From positions 1 to 46,352 of the forward strand of contig WTFV01000013.1 in NCBI GenBank assembly GCA_011523845.1: a DNA stretch of 46,352 nucleotides, given 5' to 3'. The notes beneath the pieces are model-generated. The model had not been told where the DNA came from, ran no database searches, and saw nothing but the letters and a program-made list of their open reading frames with translations. How positions within the stretch are numbered: the stretch's first letter is position 1; the number at the start of each line of letters is the position of its first letter. Below, one piece after another: positions 27,124 to 35,620 of this stretch. A program made the translations under genes and the position numbers. This DNA comes from Acidobacteriota bacterium (GTDB taxonomy: Bacteria > Acidobacteriota > Vicinamibacteria > Vicinamibacterales > UBA8438).

Positions 27124-28332
27124 TCACTCCGAGCAGACAGTGGGCGCCTCGTACTCCAGGTGGAGCAACCGGAAGTAGTTCTCGCCGAGAGCGATGTTCC
27201 GGAAGGCGTCGTCGTTCAGATGCCGATGGATGCGGCCAGTGACCTCCAACTCTTCCCGGTAGACCTCGAGGTCCTTGTCGCGCGACGCCAGGAAGTCCGT
27301 GCCCGGAAGAATGCGTTCCGAGAAGGCGTTCAGGAACGGCACGTACGCTTCTCGCCCCTCCGGCGTCGAGAAGTAGGCATCGTCGATCACCCGCCACGCG
27401 ATTTCCAGCGTCAGGTTCGGATGGCGCTCCAGCATCGACGTCATCAGGGCGACGTGACGGTGCGGGTCCATCGTGGTCAGTTCGCGCGACAGCCCCATGT
27501 GGACCCACACGATCGCGTTGTCGGGATAGCGGCGCAGCACCTCCTCCATCAGCGGGAGGTAGCGGGTCGGCTCGTCGTCGCTGCCCAGATCGGAGTGGAT
27601 GGCCAGCGGGATGCCGCGCTCGCGCAGCGCTGCCATGAAGCCGGTCCACTTGGCGATGGCTTCCGCGGGCACCGGCTCGTGCCCGTTGTCGAACAGCGCC
27701 TGCTTGACCAGGTTGACCTCGCCCATCCAGCGGAAGAGCCCCGGGTACTCCGCGTCGAACAGCGCCATGCCGTCGAGAACGGACTCGGGGTCCGCCAGAT
27801 CGGGGAACGTCATGGCGAGCGTCAGGTGCAGGCCCTCCGGCGTCTTCGTGACGACGTTGGCGGCGTTGACGAAGTCGTTCTTCAGCGTCGGGGTCACCGG
27901 CGTGCCGGGACAGTCCAGGTAGTACGTGCAGGAGGACGACGCCGGCAGCATCTGGCCGATGCCGTAGACGTTGGCGAAGAGGACGCCGGTCGCCTCGAAA
28001 TATCCCAGGATCTCCTCGAACGGGACGGCGGGCCCGCCGAACGGCCGGAAGTGGACGTGGGTGTCGACGACCGCGGTCTGGGGTTGCGCGGACCGGTCGT
28101 AGCACGGCGCGTCAGCCGTTCGGAACGAGTCCAGCGTCAGCGCAGGCGGAGCGGCGGTCGGTGCCGGCTGGCCGGTGGCTGCCGCCGATGCCGCGGTCGG
28201 CGAGGTCCGGCCCAGGGCGACGTTGCCGGCCACCGCCAGGATGCCCAGCCCGGCGAGCAACAGGAGGCGCGCGCCGCCCTGCGGACGTCCAGCCCGGTCA
28301 ACGAGCGCATCGCGTTCGGCTTCCCGCTTCAT
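27124..28332 (-). CDS. Amidohydrolase-2 family TIM-barrel hydrolase, membrane-anchored or secreted
   Basis: 402 residues. N-terminal hydrophobic helix about 22-40 (ARLLLLAGLGILAVAGNVAL) then Ala/Pro linker. Barrel ligands visible: DTHVHF (HxH), AIHSDLGSD, WVHMGLS and GTDFLAS (Asp). It resembles PF04909 enzymes (ACMSD/4-OH-benzoate decarboxylase relatives), usually zinc-dependent hydrolases or decarboxylases. Cys residues in SSCTYYLDCPG could pair in the periplasm. The ATG at 28330-28332 has no evident ribosome binding site; an in-frame start further up has unconserved sequence. Confidence 0.8.
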   Translation of the reverse strand: MKREAERDALVDRAGRPQGGARLLLLAGLGILAVAGNVALGRTSPTAASAAATGQPAPTAAPPALTLDSFRTADAPCYDRSAQPQTAVVDTHVHFRPFGGPAVPFEEILGYFEATGVLFANVYGIGQMLPASSSCTYYLDCPGTPVTPTLKNDFVNAANVVTKTPEGLHLTLAMTFPDLADPESVLDGMALFDAEYPGLFRWMGEVNLVKQALFDNGHEPVPAEAIAKWTGFMAALRERGIPLAIHSDLGSDDEPTRYLPLMEEVLRRYPDNAIVWVHMGLSRELTTMDPHRHVALMTSMLERHPNLTLEIAWRVIDDAYFSTPEGREAYVPFLNAFSERILPGTDFLASRDKDLEVYREELEVTGRIHRHLNDDAFRNIALGENYFRLLHLEYEAPTVCSE

Positions 28333-28363
28333 GCGCGGCAGAATAGCGCGTGGAGCATCCCCC

Positions 28364-28565
28364 CGCAAAGCGCTGTCCGGACAGCCCGTGGTGAAAGTCC
28401 CCGCTGCATTCGAGCGGCGACGCATCCCGCCTGACCGCGTTGTTCGTCGGTTGCGTATGCCCAATATGCGCTCTCCTCGCGCCGGGTAGCGGGTGTCGAG
28501 GCCGCCTCGCCGCTCTCGGTGCGACGCGGGGTTTCACCACGGGCCGTGGAGCCCTGGCGCTTGCG
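28364..28565. repeat. Long imperfect inverted repeat at the edge of the accessory patch
   Basis: Left arm 28364-28396 begins cgcaaagcgc and ends gcccgtggtgaaa; right arm 28532-28565 begins tttcaccacgggc and ends gcgcttgcg. The inner 13 bases match perfectly as an inverted pair and the outer ends match with one indel, around a 135 bp middle with no open frame of note. Possible miniature mobile element or its remains. Confidence 0.5.
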
Positions 28566-28630
28566 ATCGCGTCGGAACCGACACGTTCGTTCTCGACATG
28601 TTGCAGGAACGAGGGCCGGTCTGGCCAGTT

Positions 28631-28873
28631 GACGATCAACTACCCATCAACTACCGGAAGCATTTTATTTTCAATATCTTACGGGCTCTTGGCGCCGACG
28701 CGGGTGCCTGTCTGTCAACTACCAGCCGAATCGAGCCCGCAGACTCTGGTGCTCCGTTCTACCCGCCGCGCGGATCAGCTTCCCGTCAACTACCCATCAA
28801 CTGAGGTAAGGATTTTGTTTTCAACAATTTACATGCACAAAGCGTGCGCTCCGACGGTTGCCTGTCAACTACC
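28631..28873. repeat. Two tandem ~150 bp copies carrying repeated TCAACTACC motifs
   Basis: TCAACTACC or a near match occurs at 28636, 28647, 28715, 28786, 28797 and 28865. The intervals (11, 68, then 11, 68) show a block repeated at exactly 150 bp. Each block also has an A+T-rich core (gcattttattttcaatatct near 28663; gattttgttttcaacaattt near 28810). The last motif overlaps the restored stop codon of the ATP-binding pseudogene. Nothing gene-like is seen in 28566-28868. Confidence 0.6.
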
Positions 28874-29878
28874 GGTCGGCAGGAATGCCGGCCCAGAACG
28901 GGACGTACTTTCGCAGCCTCGGGGGAGCGTTTTCGTCGAACGGCCTGATCGCGCCGGCAGCTACGGGCCTCGCGGATGTACCGCGACACCGTCGCCTTGT
29001 TGTTCGTCTTGATGCCGAACCGCTCCCGCAGCGAGGCATTGGTCAGGAATTCGCGCGTCACGTACTTCAGGCAGGCGTGCAGGTAGCAGGCCCGAACTCG
29101 TTCCCTGCTGTCCATGTCGGTCAGAGGTTTGCGAGCGAACAGGACCACGCGGGTGGAGCCGGGGGGGCACCTCGAAGAGCGGAGCAGGAAGCTGGTAGCG
29201 TTCGACCTGTTCCACCACCTTGTCGATTCCGCCGCCTCGTTCCTCGCAGATGTCGAACCGGCGCATGAGCGACGTGAGCGCCTCGTTCCGCGAAGCCGGT
29301 GGGCTGTCGAGGAAGCGCCGAGTGTCCACCAGCGGTTCGCCGGGGTTCGTGATCTCGATGCGTCCGTCGAAGATCTCCACCATCGGCCCGGCCCCGGTCA
29401 CGGAGAAGTCCTGGTGCAGCAGCGCGTTGGCGACCAACTCCCGCACCGCCGGGGCGGGGAATTCCGGGATGGTCCGCCGGAGTGCCTGCCCGATGACCTC
29501 GTGCGTGGGCAGCTTGGCGTTGACGTAGTCGATCAGCCCCTCGAAGCCGGAGGCGTAGCCCTTCGTGTGCTCACGCTCTCCCAGGCCTTCGGTGCGCCCC
29601 TTGCCACGGTACTCGATGACGCGCACGGACTTCCGCTTGAGCCGCGGAAAATCGCCCAGATTCCTGGCGAACAGGATGGCGCCCAGGTTCGTGACGTCGA
29701 AGCCGCCAGCCTCGCAAGGCGCGACAAGACGATCCCGTTGCAAGGCGTCGAGAATGGCGGCGCGACCGTCGGGGAGCGGTGCGCCGAGCAGGTGGAAATA
29801 CGCCGGGTAGTCGAGCCGAAGCAGGACCTCCTCGCCCCTGACCCGTTGCGCCGCAACGCCGTCTTCTGTCGTCTCCAT
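28869..29878 (-). pseudogene. Schlafen/AlbA_2-type ATP-binding regulator, N-truncated with two frameshifts
   Basis: Opens at the ATG 29876-29878 with GVAAQRVRGEEVLLRLDYPA, then FDVTNLGAILFARNLGDF, PAPAVRELVANALLHQDFSV, GPMVEIFDGRIEITNPGEP and ICEERGGGIDKVVEQVE, the HATPase_c_4 part of AlbA_2 proteins. Frame breaks: a C7 run (G7 at 29161-29167 on the plus strand), where six would restore VPPGSTRVVLFA; and GGCCCG at 28965-28968, where one C fewer restores EAVAAGAIRPFDENAP and the usual ending LRKYVPFWA. With both corrected the frame is 335 codons ending at 28869-28871. The DNA-binding AlbA_2 domain (about 130 residues) expected before GVAAQR is absent; fic ends 19 bp upstream instead. Both indels are in C runs, so sequencing error is possible, but the missing domain is not explained that way. 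Confidence 0.75.
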
Positions 29879-29897
29879 TGTGGTCGTGTTTCCTGAC

Positions 29898-31067
29898 TCA
29901 CGGCGCCTCGGCTCCCTCGTTCAGGATGGCCAGGTATCGATCGTGAACGAACAGCCGCCCGCGGCGTTTTCCAGTGATTTCGCGTGCGATGCCCTGGTCG
30001 ACGAGCAGCTCCATCGCCGACGCGGTGGTGCGAAACGCAAGACCCGTCCGGGTGCTGGCCGACGGCAGCGACAGCATCGGCTGCTCGGTGAGGGCTCCGT
30101 AAACCCGCAGGGCGGAGCCGGCGCGGCGGCCGAAGCGTCGCTCGATGGCGGTCCGATCGGCCGCGAACAATTGCGAGAGGCGGTGCGACGTGGAGACTGC
30201 GCCTTCGGCCGTGGTCCGTACCCCGTCGATGAAGAAGGCGATCCAGGACTCCCAGTCGCCGGTGCGGCGCACGTCGTTCAGCAGGTCGTAGTAGGCGGTG
30301 CGGTGCTGCTTGAAGTAAAGGCTCAGGTACAGGAGCGGCTCGCGCAACACGCTCGCGTGACACAGGAGCAACGTGATCAGGAGCCGTCCTACCCGCCCGT
30401 TGCCGTCGAGGAACGGGTGAATGGTCTCGAACTGCACGTGCGCCAAGCCCGCGCGGATCAGGACGGGAAGGCCATCGTCCGTGGCGTGCAGGAAGCGCTC
30501 GAGCGCTGCCATGCAGTCGGCCACCGCGGTGTGCGGCGGCGGCACGAAGGCGGCGTTGCCGGGTCGGGATCCGCCAATCCAGTTCTGCGAGCGCCGGAAC
30601 TCGCCGGGCGTCTTGGTGCTGCCGCGCCCGCGCGACAGCAGGATCCCGTGGATCTCGCGAATCAGTCGGTTCGACAGCGGGAACCCCTCCCGCAGGCGCC
30701 GCAGGCCATGCTCCAGCGCAGCGACGTAGTTGGAGACCTCGACGACATCGTCGAGCGGGACGCCGGGCGCCTCTTCCGACTCGAAGAGCAGGAGATCCGA
30801 CAGCGAAGATTGCGTACCCTCGATCTGCGAGGAGAGCACGGCTTCCTTGCGCACATAGGCGTAGAGGAATAGCGCCGCCTGGTCCGGCAGGAGGGGTGCG
30901 ATGCCGTCGAGCCGGCCCAGGGCGAGCACCGCGGACTCGAGCGCCTGCTGGAGTGTGCCGTCGGGGTCCAGGGGGGGGACGGGCGGCAGCGGCGCCGGCA
31001 CAAAGGCGCGAACCTGTTCGCCGCCTGCGATCGTCTCCTCGTACCGGCCGATTTCTCCGCGCTGCAT
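29898..31067 (-). CDS. Fic-family AMP-transferase (class II, self-inhibited)
   Basis: 389 residues. Catalyses transfer of AMP from ATP to protein hydroxyls. N-terminal Fic_N helical region, inhibitory motif SSQIEG at residues 79-84 (matches (S/T)xxxE(G/N), Glu 83), core motif HPFLDGNGRVGR starting at His 217, then a C-terminal winged helix (RVYGALTEQPMLSLPSAS... ending GRLFVHDRYLAIL). All catalytic residues are present, so it should be active when inhibition is relieved. Targets unknown; Fic proteins of this layout are often self-contained regulators or toxin-like. Start ATG at 31067, weak aagaga upstream. The broken ATP-binding gene follows directly, suggesting an old two-gene cassette. Confidence 0.92.
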   Translation of the reverse strand: MQRGEIGRYEETIAGGEQVRAFVPAPLPPVPPLDPDGTLQQALESAVLALGRLDGIAPLLPDQAALFLYAYVRKEAVLSSQIEGTQSSLSDLLLFESEEAPGVPLDDVVEVSNYVAALEHGLRRLREGFPLSNRLIREIHGILLSRGRGSTKTPGEFRRSQNWIGGSRPGNAAFVPPPHTAVADCMAALERFLHATDDGLPVLIRAGLAHVQFETIHPFLDGNGRVGRLLITLLLCHASVLREPLLYLSLYFKQHRTAYYDLLNDVRRTGDWESWIAFFIDGVRTTAEGAVSTSHRLSQLFAADRTAIERRFGRRAGSALRVYGALTEQPMLSLPSASTRTGLAFRTTASAMELLVDQGIAREITGKRRGRLFVHDRYLAILNEGAEAP

Positions 31068-31327
31068 GGTGGTCGATCTCTTGGTGGAACGACTGCAATA
31101 GGCGATTCTGTAAATGGAATACTCTACGAAAAATGAAATAGTAATGAGGTGGGGCTTGTTCGCCGGCGTCGTGCGACCTCCCCAAGTGCAAAAATGCCAA
31201 TAACGACCTGGGCTTAATGCAATTTTAACGAAAAATTACAACAGGCTGCGAGCTGCTGAACGTGCCTTCCTCCGGAAGACCGCAGGCGATGCTCGCCCGC
31301 GCGGCATGTGGCGCCACGACCAACGCG
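31068..31327. other. A+T-rich leader upstream of fic
   Basis: Contains no recognisable gene. It is clearly richer in A/T than the rest of the window, e.g. gaaaaatgaaatagtaatga near 31129 and an inverted pair aatttt/aaaatt with a 5-base loop at 31221-31237. ATTCTGTAAATGGAATAC at 31105-31122 is a weak dyad (ATTC...GAAT) and may hold the fic promoter or operator. Foreign origin of the fic cassette would explain the composition. Confidence 0.4.
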
Positions 31328-31354
31328 CTGTCGCCACAGGGTGGAGGGCGACAG
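31328..31354 (-). terminator. Hairpin downstream of the DUF1552 gene
   Basis: Perfect 8-bp arms CTGTCGCC (31328-31335) and GGCGACAG (31347-31354), loop 11 bases, 73 bp past the stop at 31427. No T-run. The rest of 31355-31426 is G+C-rich with no gene seen. Confidence 0.45.
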
Positions 31355-31426
31355 CCAGACCGGCGGCAGGTGGTGTCGCGTCGCCGGTGGCGCGCCCGCC
31401 GGGCCGCCGGTCCGCGCCGGCAGGTC

Positions 31427-32791
31427 TCACACCTCCGACAGGTGCGCGATGGCGCCGGTGCTGTCGCCGATCGACTCGGCCGGCACCCCCATATGGTGGA
31501 GTATGGTGAGCAGCAGATTGGCCATCGGCGTCTCGTCCGGGTAGGTGACGTGGCGCCCCGGGCTCAGGCGGCCGCCGCCGCGGCCGGCCAGCAGCGTCGG
31601 CAGGTCGTGGTGATCGTGCCGGTTGCCGTCCGAGATCCCCCCGCCGTAGACGACCATCGCGTGGTCGAGGAGCGACCCGTCGCCGTCCGCGGTGTTGCGC
31701 AGCTTCTCCACGAAGTACGCGAACTGCTCGACGTGGAAGCGGTTGATCCGCGTCACCTTCTCGATCTTCTCGGGGTCCCCGCGGTGATGGGTCAGGCCGT
31801 GGTGAGCCTCCGAGATGCCGATCTCGCGGTAGACGCGGTTGCTCAGCTCGATGGCGTACATCAGGGTGATGACGCGCGTCACGTCCGCCGCGAGGGCGAC
31901 CGTCATCAGGTCGAACATCAGGCGGACGTGCTGGACGAAGTCGCCGGGGAGGCCGGGCGCGGGCCGGTCGAGGTCCGGAGGCGCCAGGTCGGCGTCCCGT
32001 TCGCTGCTCGCGATGCGCCGCTCGATCTCGCGCACCGAGAAGAGGTACTCGTCCAGCTTGCGCCGGTCCGTCGGGCCCAGCGTCCCGCTCAGGCGGTGGG
32101 CGTCCGCCAGCACGACGTCGAGGACGCTGCGGTCGTAGCGCCGCTGCCGGGCGCGGACGGCCGGATCCCGCTCGATGTCCTCCGCCCCGAACAGGCGCTC
32201 GAACGCGGCCCGCGGGCTCGCTTCCAGCGGCATCGGTGACGAGGGCGTCCGCCACGAGATGCTGTTGCTGTAGGCGCAACTGTAGCCGCTGTCGCAGTTG
32301 CCGCCGAGCAGACCCGGCTCGCAGCCCAGCTCGAGCGAGCCGAAGCGCGTCTCGCCGCCGAGGTGCCGCGCCGCGATCTGGTCCGCCGAGACCCCGGCGT
32401 GGATGTCGGCGCCGTAGGTCTTCCTCGGGTGGACGCCGGTGAGGTAGCTCGCCCCGGCGCGCGCGTGGTCGCCGGGGCCGTCGCCGAGCGCGCGGCCGCC
32501 GTTGTGGGTGAGCCCGCTCAGGACCGAGATGTCGCTCCGGTAGGGAACCATCGGCTCCAGCACGCGGGGCAGCGCTGCCGGCAGGGGAGCGATGGGGCCG
32601 GCGGTTTCGGGGGTCCACTGCTGCATGACGATGCCGTTCGGCACGTAGACGAAGACCATCCGGTTCGGCCCCGCGGCGGCGTGCGCCGTGCGCGCGAACG
32701 CCGGTACCATCGCGTCGAGGAACGGCAGCGCCAGCGTGGCGCCGACGCCGCGGAGGACGGTCCGTCGCGGGAGGGCTCGTTGCATCGTCAT
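31427..32791 (-). CDS. DUF1552 secreted protein (Tat signal)
   Basis: 454 residues. Twin-arginine leader (PRRTVLRGVGATLALPFLDA, residues 8-27). DUF1552 signatures: MVFVYVPNGIVMQQWTP, GRALGDGPGDHARAGASYLTG, YGADIHAGVSADQIAA, LELGCEP and YGGGISDGNRHDHHDLPTLL. Arylsulfatase-like or related hydrolase fold has been suggested for the group; the reaction is unknown. It is almost always paired with a DUF1592 cytochrome-like gene, as here (120 bp upstream), so the two likely act together in the periplasm. Start ATG at 32791 with aaggac upstream. Confidence 0.9.
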   Translation of the reverse strand: MTMQRALPRRTVLRGVGATLALPFLDAMVPAFARTAHAAAGPNRMVFVYVPNGIVMQQWTPETAGPIAPLPAALPRVLEPMVPYRSDISVLSGLTHNGGRALGDGPGDHARAGASYLTGVHPRKTYGADIHAGVSADQIAARHLGGETRFGSLELGCEPGLLGGNCDSGYSCAYSNSISWRTPSSPMPLEASPRAAFERLFGAEDIERDPAVRARQRRYDRSVLDVVLADAHRLSGTLGPTDRRKLDEYLFSVREIERRIASSERDADLAPPDLDRPAPGLPGDFVQHVRLMFDLMTVALAADVTRVITLMYAIELSNRVYREIGISEAHHGLTHHRGDPEKIEKVTRINRFHVEQFAYFVEKLRNTADGDGSLLDHAMVVYGGGISDGNRHDHHDLPTLLAGRGGGRLSPGRHVTYPDETPMANLLLTILHHMGVPAESIGDSTGAIAHLSEV

Positions 32792-32911
32792 GATTCGCGT
32801 CCTTGCTCTGTCAGGCCGGCGGCTCGTCGCCTCGAACCGTCCTGGCCCGGGAATCGTCGTCCTGCCGTTCCGCCATCCGCCCAATCGATCTGCTCCGGGA
32901 CATGTACCGTT

Positions 32912-35506
32912 CTACGGCGCAGACTCCCGGGGTGCGCGCGCCTCGGCGCGCCGCATGCGGAACGGCGCACTCTCGACGACGCCCGTGACGAACGCCGACC
33001 AGCGGTCGCCGCTCTCGCGGGCCGTCTCGGAAATGGCGGCCACGGCCTCGGCGTCGTAGTGCTCCAGTCCGCGGCCGAGGGCATAGGTCAGCAGCTTCTC
33101 GCTCAGGTTGCGGCGGAAGGCGTCCGCGCGGTGGCGGAGCACCTGCTTCAGCTCGGCCGGCCCGCGGAACGCCGTGCCGTCGGGCAGCACGCCGGTGTCG
33201 TCGATCGGGGCGTCGCCCTCGTGCGTCCGCCAGGCGCCGGCCGCGTCGTACTTCTCCAGACCGAAGCCGATCGGATCGATCTGGTTGTGACAGACCGCGC
33301 AACTCGGGTTGGTGCGGTGGACCTCCATCTGCTCCCGCAACGTGGCGCCGCCACCGGCGCCGGCGGCTTCCAGGGCCGGGACGTCCGCGGGCGGTTCCGG
33401 CGGCGGCGCGCCCAACAGGTTCTCCAGCACCCACTTGCCGCGCAGCACCGGCGAGGTGCGCGTCGGGTAGGACGAGACGGTCAGGACGCTCGCGTGCGAC
33501 AGCAGCCCGCCGCGCTGCCGTCCGTCCAGGGCGACCCGCCGGAACGCCTCGCCGTCGACCCCGGGAATCCCGTAGTGCCGGGCCAGCAGGCCGTTGACGA
33601 ACGTGAACGGCGCGTCGAGCAGGTCGAGCACGCTGCGGTCTTCGCGCACGATCGCCTGCAGGAAGAGCTCGGTCTCCGTGCGCATGGCGTCGCGCAGCTC
33701 GTCGTCGACGGTCGAAAACCGCGCCGGGTCGGGCTTGGCGCGGTCGAGCGCGCGCAACTGCAGCCACTGGGCGGCGAAGTCGGTGACGAGCGTGCCGGCC
33801 TTCGGATCGGCCAGCATTCGCAGCGTCTCGGCCCGCAGCACGGCCGGGTCGGTAAGGCGTCTCTCATCGGCGAGCCGGAAGAGCCGCTCGTCCGGCATGT
33901 CCGCCCAGAGGAAGTAGGACAGCCGCGAGGCCAGCTCGTGGTCGTCGAGGGCGCGCACGTCCTCGCCGGCCGCCGGGTCGCGCTCGATGCGGAACAGGAA
34001 GTTGGGGGAGAGCAGCACCGCCTGGAGAGCGAGCCGGATTCCCTCCTCGAACGAATCGCCCGCCGCCTGCGCCTGCCGCACCAAGCCGAGCAACGGATCG
34101 ACGTCGGCCGCGGTCACCGGCCGGCGGTACGCGCGGCGGGCCAGATTCGTGATCACCTCGCGCGCGCAGTCCTCGCCGTGCTCACCCGGCCGCTGCCGGC
34201 AGACGAAGATGCGCTCGTGGCTCGCGGGTGGGGCCGGGCTCGGGTCGAACGGCCCGACGATGTCGACGTAGTCGACGTACAGGACCCGCCGGCCGTCGTC
34301 CATCACGTTGTCGCGCGGATCCTCGATGTCGGCGACATGCGGGTAGGAGATGCGGAAGTCGTGCATCCCGGCCGTCACGGGAACCCGCGTGACGAACTCC
34401 CCGCGCTCGTACCCGAAGGCGTTGCTTCCCTCGATGAGCTCCTCGCGAAACACCCGGCCGTCGAGCGTTGCCACCACCGGCACCGGCGGCTGGCTCTGCC
34501 GGGCGTCCTCGATGAAGCGGGCGAGGCGTTCCTCGGCCGTCATGCGCGCTTCGAGCGTCCGGTCGCGCCGGTCGCGATCCTCCGCCTCGATCACCCCGCG
34601 GGCGATGAGCTGCCGGCGGCTGTAGCGGTAGTTGGCGGCGCGGAAGCGCAGCTCGTACTCGGCGTCCCACGGGAAGAGGTGCGAGCCGTACAGGGCGCCC
34701 CGCATCGAGTAGGGAAGGATGTTCCCGCCGGTCAGCTCGTTGCCGGCGTCGTGCGAGCGCCTGCCCATGTAGCGGGCGAGCAGGGTCGGCTCGGCGGGCA
34801 GCGGCTCGCCGAAGATCGCGATGCGCGAGAGGCGCTTGGCCGCCGCGACGTACTTCTCCATCAGCAGCGGCGAGACCGACAGGACGTCGCCGATGTTGTC
34901 GAAGCCGTAGCCCGAGTCGTCGATCGGGAACTCGTCGGCCGGGCTGCCGTGGACGCCGAGCAGGCTGCGGACCGTGTTGTCGTACTCGACCCGGTTGAGC
35001 CGGCGCGCGGTCACGCGGCCGGGATCGGCCGTCCTGCGATAGCCGCCGTCGGCGAGATACGCTTCGATGGACGCGGTCAGGCGTGCGATCGCGTCGTCAG
35101 CCGGCCGGGGGCGTCCCGGGGGCGGCATCTGTCCGGCGTTCAGCCTGCCGAGCACGCGCGTCCAGGTGTCGACCAGCGGCTCGGCGGTGGCATTGACAGC
35201 GTCAGGTCCGGCGGCGACCGCCTCAGGGTCGATAGCGGCCGCAAGCCTTTCCAGGTTGAGGTTCACCGTGCTCAGCCGGTTGCCGTGGCAGACGACGCAG
35301 TGCTCGGCGAAGAACGGTGCGGCCTCGGCGTGCAGCGCGGCGGCCGGCGTTGCGCCCGCCGCTCTGGGTGCCTGTCCGGCAGCAGCCGGGACGCCGGCAA
35401 TCGCCGTTGCGGCCAGGGCGAGCAGCGGAAGGGCGCCGCTTGACCGCCGCCGGGTCGACCGGAAACCGAGACGCGCGCAGAGGCTCTCCCGCATGGTGCG
35501 GATCAT
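32912..35506 (-). CDS. DUF1587/1592/1588/1585 cytochrome-like secreted protein
   Basis: About 864 residues. Signal segment (LPLLALAATAIAGVPAAAG), then heme-type motif CVVCH (HCVVCHGNRLSTVNLNL) of the planctomycete cytochrome c domain. Order after that: DUF1587 (RRLNRVEYDNTVRSLLG), a central carbohydrate-binding-like part, DUF1592 (ARRAYRRPVTAADVDPLLGL; LLSPNFLFRIE; SRLSYFLWADMPDE), DUF1588 with a second heme-like motif CAVCH (CAVCHNQIDPIGFGLE), and DUF1585 at the end (YALGRGLEHYD). Periplasmic redox partner of the DUF1552 protein; substrate unknown. The start is uncertain: ATGs at 35518, 35506 and 35494 are all in frame without a clear ribosome binding site. Confidence 0.88.
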   Translation of the reverse strand: MIRTMRESLCARLGFRSTRRRSSGALPLLALAATAIAGVPAAAGQAPRAAGATPAAALHAEAAPFFAEHCVVCHGNRLSTVNLNLERLAAAIDPEAVAAGPDAVNATAEPLVDTWTRVLGRLNAGQMPPPGRPRPADDAIARLTASIEAYLADGGYRRTADPGRVTARRLNRVEYDNTVRSLLGVHGSPADEFPIDDSGYGFDNIGDVLSVSPLLMEKYVAAAKRLSRIAIFGEPLPAEPTLLARYMGRRSHDAGNELTGGNILPYSMRGALYGSHLFPWDAEYELRFRAANYRYSRRQLIARGVIEAEDRDRRDRTLEARMTAEERLARFIEDARQSQPPVPVVATLDGRVFREELIEGSNAFGYERGEFVTRVPVTAGMHDFRISYPHVADIEDPRDNVMDDGRRVLYVDYVDIVGPFDPSPAPPASHERIFVCRQRPGEHGEDCAREVITNLARRAYRRPVTAADVDPLLGLVRQAQAAGDSFEEGIRLALQAVLLSPNFLFRIERDPAAGEDVRALDDHELASRLSYFLWADMPDERLFRLADERRLTDPAVLRAETLRMLADPKAGTLVTDFAAQWLQLRALDRAKPDPARFSTVDDELRDAMRTETELFLQAIVREDRSVLDLLDAPFTFVNGLLARHYGIPGVDGEAFRRVALDGRQRGGLLSHASVLTVSSYPTRTSPVLRGKWVLENLLGAPPPEPPADVPALEAAGAGGGATLREQMEVHRTNPSCAVCHNQIDPIGFGLEKYDAAGAWRTHEGDAPIDDTGVLPDGTAFRGPAELKQVLRHRADAFRRNLSEKLLTYALGRGLEHYDAEAVAAISETARESGDRWSAFVTGVVESAPFRMRRAEARAPRESAP

Positions 35507-35592
35507 TATCGCACCCATGTCGACCCGTAGCAGATTGCCGGGTGTGCCGTTCTGGGTTCTCTGGGACGTGGGGTACTGGTGATACTCTGTAT

Positions 35593-35612
35593 TCCAGATT
35601 CTAGAATATGGA
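35593..35612 (+). promoter_or_regulatory. 20-bp palindromic operator before the winged-helix gene
   Basis: TCCAGATTCT (35593-35602) and AGAATATGGA (35603-35612) are inverted copies matching at 9 of 10 positions with no spacer. It lies 8 bp before the ATG at 35621, in the divergent gap shared with the DUF1592 gene, where a regulator would block its own transcription. GATACT at 35581-35586 may be part of a -10 box. Confidence 0.6.
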
Positions 35613-35620
35613 TGACCAGA

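Noticed and set aside
31236..32618. Second minus-strand frame overlapping the DUF1552 gene
   Set aside because: Its translation is Arg/Pro/Ala-rich with no motif; the DUF1552 frame is unmistakable.
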